Assembly (NCBI GenBank): GCA_034003585.1
Contig: JAVEYH010000114.1
Coordinates: 1 to 11,413 of the forward strand
Direction of reading: 5' to 3'
Source of the DNA: JAPXSY01 sp034003585
GTDB taxonomy: Bacteria > Verrucomicrobiota > Kiritimatiellia > RFP12 > UBA1067
DNA: 11,413 bases
The position numbers were made by a program, and so were the translations under genes. The notes under the pieces were generated by a model, which made no database searches, was not told the DNA's origin, and saw only the letters and a program-made list of their open reading frames with translations. The first letter of the stretch is position 1. The number at the start of each line of letters is the position of its first letter. Below are positions 1 through 7,802 of this stretch, in pieces.

Positions 1-2
1 GG

Positions 3-935
3 GAGAACACCTGGTTCGCCTTCACCCTCTGGGGTTTTGTCGTGATGCCGTGGCTCTGGGCCTTTGCGACGGTGCCGGATCTGGCGGGCGTCTGCGCCGC
101 CGCGTCGTGGAAAACGCTGGCGGTGACCGCGTGCTGCGGGTTCGCATGGGGGGTCGGCACGCTCTGCTTCGGACTCGGGGTCAGTCTGGTCGGGATGGCG
201 TTGGGGTTCTCGCTGATGAACGGCATGACCGGCGCGCTGGGCACACTGGTTCCCATGCTGGTGCTGCAGCCGGAGGCGTTCCGCACAACCGCCGGACAAA
301 CCATTCTGGCCGGGGTCGTTCTGTTATTCGCCGGGGTCGGTCTCTGCGCCCTGGCCGGTCATGAGCGCGACCGGGCAGGCAGGCGGACAGGGGATACGGG
401 CAAAGGGGCGATGCGAGCCGGTCTGTTCGCGCGCGGTCTGCTGGTCTGCCTCGTCTGCGGTATCACCTCGCCGATGCTGAACTTCGCGTTTGTTTTCGGG
501 CAGGAACTGGTTCAGCGCGCGGAGGCGGCCGGGGCCGCGCCCGCGCATGCCGGGAATCCGGTCTGGTGCCTGACCATGAGCGCGGCCTTCGTCACAACCC
601 TGTCCGTCTGTCTGGTCAAAATGATCCGCGACCGGGGCTGGCGCCGGTTTGTCGGCAATGGGGCCGGACGGTGCTGGGCGTTGACCGGCGTGATGGGTGC
701 GCTGTGGGCGGGCGGCATCGCGCTGTACGGCGCGGGGTTGTCGCGCTTGGGGCCGTTGGCCGCGTCAATCGGCTGGCCGCTCCTGATGATCGCGACCATC
801 ATGACCGGTGTCTGCTGCGGTTTCGTAACCGGCGAGTGGAGCGGGACGGGCCTCAGGCCGCGCGCGACGCTGGCGGCCGGGCTGGTGACGCTGGCGGCGG
901 CGGTTGTGTTGATCGGTGCGGGGAATGCGCGGTAG
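3..935 (+). CDS. rhaT: RhaT-family L-rhamnose/proton symporter-like permease (5' partial)
   Basis: This is an inner-membrane transporter, probably importing L-rhamnose or a similar sugar with a proton. Its start lies before the window: the frame is open from the first codon at position 3 and begins ENTWFAFTLWGFVVMPW. That stretch matches, from memory, a region some 35 residues into E. coli RhaT (344 aa), so about one helix is missing. About 310 residues are visible with roughly nine hydrophobic segments. Family landmarks are the glycine-rich stretch GFAWGVGTLCFGLGVSLVG (about residues 47-65 of the visible part) and the C-terminal pattern CCGFVTGEW...G.RP followed by a last helix ending near LIGAGNAR. 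The gene ends in TAG. A GTG at 42 is an internal codon, not the start. The next gene begins 21 bases later in the same frame, which suggests an operon. The family assignment is good; the substrate is inferred, because RhaT-like proteins in PVC bacteria need not all carry rhamnose. Confidence 0.8.
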   Translation, partial: ENTWFAFTLWGFVVMPWLWAFATVPDLAGVCAAASWKTLAVTACCGFAWGVGTLCFGLGVSLVGMALGFSLMNGMTGALGTLVPMLVLQPEAFRTTAGQTILAGVVLLFAGVGLCALAGHERDRAGRRTGDTGKGAMRAGLFARGLLVCLVCGITSPMLNFAFVFGQELVQRAEAAGAAPAHAGNPVWCLTMSAAFVTTLSVCLVKMIRDRGWRRFVGNGAGRCWALTGVMGALWAGGIALYGAGLSRLGPLAASIGWPLLMIATIMTGVCCGFVTGEWSGTGLRPRATLAAGLVTLAAAVVLIGAGNAR

Positions 936-956
936 CTCCGCGGGATCGGCGGAAAA

Positions 957-3788
957 ATGATGGCGAGGATGAGGACACACGGAATCAGCCTGGCGTTGGC
1001 GGGCCTGACTGCGTTTGCGGCTGCGGAGGGTGTGCGGGATTACGTGCTGGTGAAAGACGGCAGGAGTGATGCGGTGATTCAGATGAACCCGTGTCCCACC
1101 GCACCGGAGTACCGCGCGGCCGTCGAGCTGCAGGAGTACGTGAGGCGGATCTCGGGCGCGGAACTGAAACGCTCCACGTATCCCGCGGTCCACGCCCGCG
1201 TGGGGGGGAATGCCGGGTTCATCGAAATTCTGCCCGTATCCCTGACGTACGCGCGTCTGCTGGCACCCGAAGCCGTGCGGGAGCGGCTCGCCCGTTCCCC
1301 CTGCGCGGACGCCTTTTACATCAAGACGGATGGGGATCGCATCTTCATTGTCGGCAAGAATCCGATCGGCGCCTTGTACGGCACCTACACGTTCATCGAA
1401 AAGTATCTCGGCGTGCGCTGGCTGCACCCCGGCGCGGACGGCGAGTGCTGCCCCGAGGCGAAAACGATTACGCTTGCGGGCATCGATGACTTTCAGGAGC
1501 CTGCGGTGGCCCGGCGGTATCTGAACTGCTACGAGAAGTCGGTCGAGCCGTGGACGATGGAGGAGGTCCGGACATGGCAGATGCGGCGCAAAATGAATTT
1601 CACCTCGCGGTATCACTATCCCAACCGGAGCCGCGAGCATCTGGATTTCTACGCCTGCGGCAATGATCCGGTCTTCGGCGGCGGGCATCTGACCTTTGAG
1701 GCGGCGGTGCCGCGGAAAGCGTTCGCCCTTCATCCCGAATATTTTCCATGGCGGGATGGTAAACGGGTGTGTGAGGAGCGTTCCCAACGCTGCCTCGCGA
1801 ATCCCGAGGTGCAGCGGCGGGTCATCGCCTTCGTCACGGAGATGACCGCGTATGGCGCGCGCTTTTCCGTCAGTTTCCACGACTCCGGGTTCGAGCATTG
1901 GTGCCAGTGTCCCGCCTGCATGGAGTTGGGCACGCACAACGGCACGTTCACGGTCGCCAACCTGGCGCACCGGTTCACCCGCCTGGTGACCGATGCGGTG
2001 CTGGCGAAAAATCCGGAGGCCGCCCTGGATGTGGACATGTACAACGTGTTCCGCGACCTGCCGACCGATCCCGCGATCCGTTACGACAGCCGCGTCCGCG
2101 GACTCTACTGTCCGCATCAGCGCTGCTATGTCCACCGGCTCGAAGATCCGGACAGCGGATGCAATGCCCCCTTCCTCCGGCAGATCCTCGAATGGCGCAG
2201 GCGGATTCCGAAGATCGGGATTTACGATTACTATTCGGTGGCGCATTCGCCCTATGCGCCCATGGAGTTTGTTCTGGCCCAAGACATCCGTTTCTACAAG
2301 CGGATCGGGCTTGAGAACTGGAATGAGGACGCCTGCAACGCGAGCCCGATGATGGCGAGCAACTGGCAACTGTATTATGTGGCGGCGGTGATGTTGTGGG
2401 ATGCCGCAGCGGATGTGGACGCGCTGATGGCGGAGGCCTACGACGCCTATTACGGTCCGGCCCGGGAGCCCATGAAGCGATATCACGCCTACCGCAGGGA
2501 ACTCTGGGAGGGTGCCCCCGGGCATGTCGCGTACGGCGGTCCCGACCGGATCAACCACTGTCTGACCGTGGACGGGGCCGAGAAGCGGCTGATCGGATAT
2601 CTCGATGCGGCCGCGCGGCTGGCGGGCAACGATGCCGCGCTGAAACGGCGGATCGCCGCGGACCGCGATTATCTGACGCGCTTTTGGATCGCGGGGGCCG
2701 CGAAACTCAAAAAAATAAAATCCGCGCAGAATGACGTTCCCGTCAGGCGTTTCGCGGGGACGCTGGCCCTCGATGGCGCACTTGACGAAGAGGCGTGGCG
2801 GCAGGCCCAGCCGGTGACCGGATTCCTGACCCCGGAAGGGGCCGAACCGACCGAGCAGACGCGGGTCCGGGTGCTGTACGATGACCGGCATTGGTATGTG
2901 GGGATCGAAGCGATGACCGAAAAGGCGTGGTCGGCGCTCACGTGCGACGCCTGGCTCCGTGACGCGGCGGAAATCTGTCATGACGACTCGGTTGAGATTC
3001 TGCTGGCACCGCCGGAATCCGAGTATTATCACTGGATCGTCAACAGCGCCGGCGTGTTTTATGACGCCAAGCGCCGCGACCCCGCATTCGATTCCCGCGC
3101 GGAGATCCGGACCCGCGTGCTGCGGGACCGGTATGTGATCGAGGCGCGCATCCCGGCGGAACCCATGGGTGTCAAGATTCGGGACGGACAGGTTTGGCGC
3201 ATCCATTTCTGGCGCACCTGCACCAATCTGCAACCGCCCAAAACACATGAAAGCAGTGCGCCGGACGGAACGGGGCCCCACAATGCGGTGCTCTTCCGGC
3301 AGGCTGTGGTCGGCACTCCCGTGCTTTCGAACGGGTCCTTTGCCGAATGCTCCGACACGCCGCCGGAGGCGCTGGCGAAAGGCAGCCTCAGCGGCGCGCG
3401 GTTCCCTGTCGGGTGGGGCGGAACCGGCGCCCGGCTGATCCGGGGGCCGCACAACCGGAATCAGGTGGAGCTCCGCGGCGGGGTGCTGTACGGTTTCCTT
3501 CAGGTCCCGCTGAGCGGGAAAGCGGGAAGGATCGCCGGAACCGTAACCGCTTCGGGAAGCGGTAAACTCAATGTCTGGCTCAGTTCCTGCATCCGTAAAC
3601 CCGGCGACGGCAAACGCGGCTTCGGCCACGAGATCCGGCATGACGCGGGGAGTAGGGAACTTTCGGAAACGCGCGGCGCGCTGACCTTCACGGTGGATCT
3701 CGCTCCGTATGAGACGGGATATCTTTACTTGGGCGCCAGCGACAGGGCGGTGATCGACTCGGTGGCGGTCACGCATACGGTGAGGTGA
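957..3788 (+). CDS. Secreted DUF4838 protein with C-terminal CBM9-like and CBM4/9-like modules
   Basis: This 943-residue exported protein probably binds or cleaves a glycan. Residues 1-23 look like a signal peptide (charged MMARMR, hydrophobic core, AFAAA before E24). Residues about 40-180 resemble the N-terminal alpha/beta domain seen in GH67- and GH20-type enzymes, including GALYGTYTFIEKYLGVRWL (138-156). Residues about 255-520 match DUF4838: HPEYFPWRDGKR (259-270), SFHDSGFEHWCQCPAC (306-321) with a C-x-C-x-x-C motif, and GLENWNEDACNASP (451-464). Residues about 594-786 look like a CBM9-type sandwich (LDGALDEEAW, DDSVEILLAPP). Residues about 787-943 start with VLSNGSF and look like a CBM4/9-type jelly roll. 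ATG 957 was chosen because the preceding in-frame codons reach the previous gene's TAG at 933 and because a weak GGCGGA lies just upstream; ATG 969 is possible. DUF4838 is glycosidase-like by family, but the activity of this protein is not established. Confidence 0.82.
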   Translation: MMARMRTHGISLALAGLTAFAAAEGVRDYVLVKDGRSDAVIQMNPCPTAPEYRAAVELQEYVRRISGAELKRSTYPAVHARVGGNAGFIEILPVSLTYARLLAPEAVRERLARSPCADAFYIKTDGDRIFIVGKNPIGALYGTYTFIEKYLGVRWLHPGADGECCPEAKTITLAGIDDFQEPAVARRYLNCYEKSVEPWTMEEVRTWQMRRKMNFTSRYHYPNRSREHLDFYACGNDPVFGGGHLTFEAAVPRKAFALHPEYFPWRDGKRVCEERSQRCLANPEVQRRVIAFVTEMTAYGARFSVSFHDSGFEHWCQCPACMELGTHNGTFTVANLAHRFTRLVTDAVLAKNPEAALDVDMYNVFRDLPTDPAIRYDSRVRGLYCPHQRCYVHRLEDPDSGCNAPFLRQILEWRRRIPKIGIYDYYSVAHSPYAPMEFVLAQDIRFYKRIGLENWNEDACNASPMMASNWQLYYVAAVMLWDAAADVDALMAEAYDAYYGPAREPMKRYHAYRRELWEGAPGHVAYGGPDRINHCLTVDGAEKRLIGYLDAAARLAGNDAALKRRIAADRDYLTRFWIAGAAKLKKIKSAQNDVPVRRFAGTLALDGALDEEAWRQAQPVTGFLTPEGAEPTEQTRVRVLYDDRHWYVGIEAMTEKAWSALTCDAWLRDAAEICHDDSVEILLAPPESEYYHWIVNSAGVFYDAKRRDPAFDSRAEIRTRVLRDRYVIEARIPAEPMGVKIRDGQVWRIHFWRTCTNLQPPKTHESSAPDGTGPHNAVLFRQAVVGTPVLSNGSFAECSDTPPEALAKGSLSGARFPVGWGGTGARLIRGPHNRNQVELRGGVLYGFLQVPLSGKAGRIAGTVTASGSGKLNVWLSSCIRKPGDGKRGFGHEIRHDAGSRELSETRGALTFTVDLAPYETGYLYLGASDRAVIDSVAVTHTVR
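3782..3788 (+). promoter_or_regulatory. Strong Shine-Dalgarno overlapping the stop of the DUF4838 gene
   Basis: GAGGTGA sits nine bases before the ATG at 3798, and its last three bases are the TGA stop of the preceding gene. This decides the 3798 start and ties translation of the two genes together. It is the best ribosome binding site in the window. Confidence 0.7.
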
Positions 3789-3797
3789 GCAGCAAGC

Positions 3798-6700
3798 ATG
3801 ACCCGTCAAAACACACACGGATGGCGGACACGCGCCGCAGGATGGATCATCGGGTGCGGGGTGGCGCTTGGCGCCGCCGGTTGGGCCGCCGCAGGAACGG
3901 AGCTTCTTTCCAACGGGGGCTTTGAGATTGTGGCGCCGGTGCGGCAGGCACAGGAACGCTGGACGTTTCCCGGCGGCTCGATCCCCGACGGTTGGGAGCC
4001 GGAATACACCTATGGGGATGCCGAGGCCGAGGTGATCCCCGCGGGCGCGGGCAACCGCGCGCTCCGGTTGAAGCGCGGCGCGTTGCGGCAGCGGGTCGAT
4101 ATCGCACCCGCGGCGGAAGAGCGTGTCCTGACGATTTGCCTTGAGGCCGCCGGAAAGAAGGCCTCCTGTCTGATCCGGGTGAACGGGCGCGACTGCTTTT
4201 CCGTGACCCACCCGTTGACGAATGCGCTGCGTAGGTTTCAGGGGCAGTTCCTCATCCGACCGGGCGAACGAATCTCCCGGTTCGCGATCTGGTCGTACAC
4301 GGACCAGGGCGGGGAGATCCTCGTGGACAATGTCTCCGCCGTGCTGGACGAGGCCTCCGCGGCCGGCCCGGTGACGGTCCGCGAGGTGGCGGTGCCGGAG
4401 GGTGCCGCCGTCATGACGGCTTGGGTGCGGACCGGAAGGCAGGGGGTGACCGTGTCGGCGGAAGGGCGGACAGGGACGGTCGCGCGGCTTGCCTTTTATC
4501 CGTTCAGTCTTCCGGTCACCGACAACACGGAACGCGATGGCGTCACCCGGATCACGCGCGTGTTGCGTGATGCGGGCGTCGCGGTCTCGGGATTGCCGCA
4601 GGAGGTGCGGCGTTATGTGCGCCCGCATGTCATGGGCTACAAGCCCGAACAGAGCAAGACGCTTATGGCGAAGTGGGACGGTCTGCCCTCCGCGCGTGAA
4701 GCGCGTCTGCCGCTGACGCTGCGCTGGGGGGACGGTCGCGTCACCTGTCTGCTGGACGGACAGCACATCGGCGACATGCGGGCGGAGGGCGGATTGCGGC
4801 GGCTGACCTTCGCGGCCTCGCGGGAGGACGGCGAAATCAGCGAACCCGAATTTTCGGATCAAACGGAAGACCCCTGTTTCGAGATGCTGTCTCCCCTCGC
4901 GTTCCGGCGGGGGACATCCGGACAGGCGGCGGAGCCGGAACAGTATGCGGTTCCCGGCGCGCCGGGCGGAAGCGTGCCTGTGCTGCGCCTGATGCCGGAG
5001 GGGGTCGATCTGGGCGTCACGGCGCGGCACCGCGCAAGCTACGATCACCGGTACACGTCGCGAAGCCCCTTTGACGCGCATCCGGAGTCGGTGATGATGG
5101 CGGTGCCCGCGGAACAGTACACCCGCGCTTGGGTGCTGTGCGCCCTGGATCCCGATCCGGAGAAGGATCCGTCAATCACCGCGCGGCTCACCCGGTTCGT
5201 TTCCGGCGGCGCGTTCAGCGGCCGGGGCCGCGAGAGCCTGGCCGACACGACCGTGCGGTTGCCGCGCGGCGACGGGCCGGCTCCCGAAGGGCTGACGCGT
5301 GTCGGCGCGGTGACCGTCGGGAACCGGAGCGTGCCGCTCTGGCTGGCGGAGATCCCGCTGCGCTCCGGCGAAATCCAGGATCTCGTTTTCGACGACGCGG
5401 GACCGAAGCTGCAGAGGGAGCCGTTGCGTCCGGGGCTTGATTTCGAATTGCTCGGCCCGCTCATGGCTGAGGCGCATCCCCGCACCGACACGCGGCACTG
5501 GCCGCTGGAGAAGCCGGTGAGCGGTGTGCGCGTTTACGGGGTCACCCTGGAAAAACCGGCGGTGGAAATGGAGGTGCGGCCGGTCCAGCCGGGAAATGTC
5601 TTCCATAACGCGGAGAAGCCGGAACTGCGTGTGGCGCTCCGCCCGCAGCGCAACGGGACGTATATGTTGAGCTGGACGATCCGGAATGCCGAAGGGGAGC
5701 GGGTCGCTTCGGTCAGCCGGACGCTGTCGCTGAAGACCGGCGGAGGCGAACGTGTGGTCGCGATTGATCTGGCGCAGCGGCGGACGGGGTGGTATGCGAT
5801 CGACATGCGTCTCGCGCGGGGGCGCCGCCTGCTGTTGAACCACACCGCGTCCTTCGCCCTGTTGGGAGAGGATACGCGACAGGCCGGCCCGGGGGATTCG
5901 CCTTTCGGAACCTGGTGGTACACGCATCACTACTGTCCCAAGGATCCCGCACTCGGTGCGGGACCGCTTTCGCTGAAGGCCGGTCTGCGCCGCAATGCCG
6001 GCGCGATGTCCGACGAGACGGCGCTCGCCGCATGGAAAACGACCGCGGGCACGATCGGTTGGCCCGGTCCGTTGCTGGCCCGCAACGCGCCGGAGGAGGA
6101 GATCCGGCGAGAGATCGATTCGAAACGCGCCGCCTTTCCCGGCTGCCGCAACATCATGATCTTTCACGAGCATGCCGGGTGGCCGTACCGTGTGGCACCC
6201 GAACTGATCGGCAGGCAGCCGTTGCCGGAGGATGAGTTCCCGAACGCCGACGCGCTCTTCGGGCAGGCGATGCGCCTGGCCCGGATTGTCCGGACGCACT
6301 ACCCCGATCTGGAGATTCTGCTGGGCAACAGCCTGGGGTGTTCGGAACTGATCGCCGAGATGCTGCGGCGCGGGTTTCCCGAGGCCTACGCGGATTTTCT
6401 CGGTCTGGAAATCGTGGGGCGCACGGGTCAGCCGGAAAAACTCTGGGCCGGAGGACAGCAGACCGCCTGGCTGATGCGGGAGGTCGCCCGCTTGCACGGG
6501 TATCACCGCTGGCGCGTGACCAGTTGCGTGGAGAGCAACTACCGTCACGACCGCCTTCTGGGAGAGCAGCTCCAGGCCGAGTGGTATGCGCGCGACGCGC
6601 TGCTGCTGATGGCGTACCGCGCCCCGCACATTTCGGTGGGCGTGCTGACCGACACGGGTAACAACTACAACTCGGGATTCTGGGGGGGCACCGGACTCTG

Positions 6701-7802
6701 CCGCCGCTATCCGTTCCAGTACCCCAAAAAAGCCTATGTGGCCATGGCGGCGCTGACCAAAACGCTGGACTGCGCCGAACTGACGCGTGAGGTGCCTACC
6801 GGATCGTTCTCTGTGTATGCGCTGGAGTTCCGGCGTCCCGACAAGCGCTGGGTCTATGCGCTCTGGACCGGGCGCGGCACGGCCGAACTGACGTTGCGGT
6901 TTCCGGAGAACAGCCGGTACGAACTGACGGATCTGTACGGCCGGACGCGCGCGGGGTCTACGTTCTGGCACCGGCGGCGGCTCGCTCTGCGCGCCGGGAC
7001 CGCGGTTCAGTATCTGACGGCCTCCGTGCCGGTCGGATCCGTGACCTGCGGGGAACGGGCTTATCCCGGGGAGCCGGCGCCGGAAGGATGGCGCGTCGTC
7101 GCGGCGATGGATGCGTGCGACGAGTGGGAACAGGCGCCGGGGCGTGATCCGCTGCTGGAGGAGACCGCCCGCACGGAATTGCCGTACCGCACGGCCGGTA
7201 CGTTCGGGATCCGGCGGGTGTGTGATGCGGAGAAGGGGCCTTGCCTCGAGGTCGAACTGCTGGCGAACACAAACCTCCCCGCACTGATGAACGAGTATAC
7301 GGTGTTCAGGCTGAAGCGTCCCGTGGCGCTGGAGGGGGAACCCACGACGCTGGGCCTTTGGGTCAAAGGCAATTCGGGCTGGGGCGAGGTGTATTGGGAG
7401 ATCGAGGACGCCAACGGGGTGCGCCGCCTCTCGTGCGGCACGACGGCGCACGGCACATCCTGCTTTGATTACGATGCGCATTTGGCGACAATCAATTTCG
7501 ACGGCTGGAATCTTCTGCGCATGCCGGTGACGGAGCGTTCGCCGATCCGCGACCTCTCGACCGGCAGCGTGGCGAATCTCTGGCAGGCCGAACGGCCGGG
7601 GCCCGTGGCGTATCCGATCCGGCTGACGGGGGTGGCGGTCTCGCTGCCGCCGCGCGCGCTTTACCTGACGGAGATGGAACCGCTCCGCCAGGTGCTCAGG
7701 ATGAAAGAGGTGTGTGTGCTTGACGCGCCGGGTGCGCGGGAAGCGGGCGGGCTGCCCCGCGGCGGTTCCGGGGATGAAACAAAAGAAAGGGACAGGAGAT
7801 GA
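3798..7802 (+). CDS. Secreted 1334-aa multidomain putative glycoside hydrolase, family unassigned
   Basis: This is a large exported protein, probably acting on extracellular polysaccharide. The N-terminal 32 residues look like a signal peptide (basic start, IIGCGVALGAAGWAAAG). TELLSNGGFE (34-43) to about 185 reads as a CBM4/9-type jelly roll. Residues about 190-690 look beta-rich, with repeated short strands, and I cannot name a domain there. Residues about 700-1075 have the alternating pattern of a TIM-barrel hydrolase: GTWWYTHHYCPKD (704-716), NIMIFHEHAGWPY (785-797), LEILLGNSLG (838-847), FLGLEIVG (867-874), WRVTSCVESNY (905-915), a small C-terminal sandwich, and PKKAYVAMAALTKTLD. E791, E871 and E912 are candidate acidic catalytic residues. 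Residues about 1095-1310 form another sandwich-like module (GLWVKGNSGWGEVYWEIEDANG, then INFDGWN) of a kind I recall from PVC secreted proteins. The last 24 residues are a charged, glycine-rich tail. It follows the DUF4838 gene by nine bases and overlaps the next gene by four. The hydrolase role is inferred from fold pattern and context only. Confidence 0.75.
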   Translation: MTRQNTHGWRTRAAGWIIGCGVALGAAGWAAAGTELLSNGGFEIVAPVRQAQERWTFPGGSIPDGWEPEYTYGDAEAEVIPAGAGNRALRLKRGALRQRVDIAPAAEERVLTICLEAAGKKASCLIRVNGRDCFSVTHPLTNALRRFQGQFLIRPGERISRFAIWSYTDQGGEILVDNVSAVLDEASAAGPVTVREVAVPEGAAVMTAWVRTGRQGVTVSAEGRTGTVARLAFYPFSLPVTDNTERDGVTRITRVLRDAGVAVSGLPQEVRRYVRPHVMGYKPEQSKTLMAKWDGLPSAREARLPLTLRWGDGRVTCLLDGQHIGDMRAEGGLRRLTFAASREDGEISEPEFSDQTEDPCFEMLSPLAFRRGTSGQAAEPEQYAVPGAPGGSVPVLRLMPEGVDLGVTARHRASYDHRYTSRSPFDAHPESVMMAVPAEQYTRAWVLCALDPDPEKDPSITARLTRFVSGGAFSGRGRESLADTTVRLPRGDGPAPEGLTRVGAVTVGNRSVPLWLAEIPLRSGEIQDLVFDDAGPKLQREPLRPGLDFELLGPLMAEAHPRTDTRHWPLEKPVSGVRVYGVTLEKPAVEMEVRPVQPGNVFHNAEKPELRVALRPQRNGTYMLSWTIRNAEGERVASVSRTLSLKTGGGERVVAIDLAQRRTGWYAIDMRLARGRRLLLNHTASFALLGEDTRQAGPGDSPFGTWWYTHHYCPKDPALGAGPLSLKAGLRRNAGAMSDETALAAWKTTAGTIGWPGPLLARNAPEEEIRREIDSKRAAFPGCRNIMIFHEHAGWPYRVAPELIGRQPLPEDEFPNADALFGQAMRLARIVRTHYPDLEILLGNSLGCSELIAEMLRRGFPEAYADFLGLEIVGRTGQPEKLWAGGQQTAWLMREVARLHGYHRWRVTSCVESNYRHDRLLGEQLQAEWYARDALLLMAYRAPHISVGVLTDTGNNYNSGFWGGTGLCRRYPFQYPKKAYVAMAALTKTLDCAELTREVPTGSFSVYALEFRRPDKRWVYALWTGRGTAELTLRFPENSRYELTDLYGRTRAGSTFWHRRRLALRAGTAVQYLTASVPVGSVTCGERAYPGEPAPEGWRVVAAMDACDEWEQAPGRDPLLEETARTELPYRTAGTFGIRRVCDAEKGPCLEVELLANTNLPALMNEYTVFRLKRPVALEGEPTTLGLWVKGNSGWGEVYWEIEDANGVRRLSCGTTAHGTSCFDYDAHLATINFDGWNLLRMPVTERSPIRDLSTGSVANLWQAERPGPVAYPIRLTGVAVSLPPRALYLTEMEPLRQVLRMKEVCVLDAPGAREAGGLPRGGSGDETKERDRR
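7785..7802 (+). promoter_or_regulatory. ATGA stop/start overlap with unusual ribosome-binding context
   Basis: The TGA of the 1334-aa gene (7800-7802) overlaps the ATG at 7799-7801. A perfect-looking AGGAG (7794-7798) touches the ATG with no spacer, which is too close for a normal Shine-Dalgarno. The GAAAGG at 7785-7790 has a normal spacing of eight bases and is the more likely site. Translation is probably coupled, with terminating ribosomes restarting on the next gene. Confidence 0.5.

Noticed and set aside
765..5081. A very long open frame on the minus strand (about 1438 codons), antisense to the DUF4838 gene and the start of the next gene.
   Set aside because: Long antisense frames are common in GC-rich genes because of third-position G/C bias. 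The translation is rich in Arg, Pro and His with no domain, and it spans two well-supported + strand genes with signal peptides.
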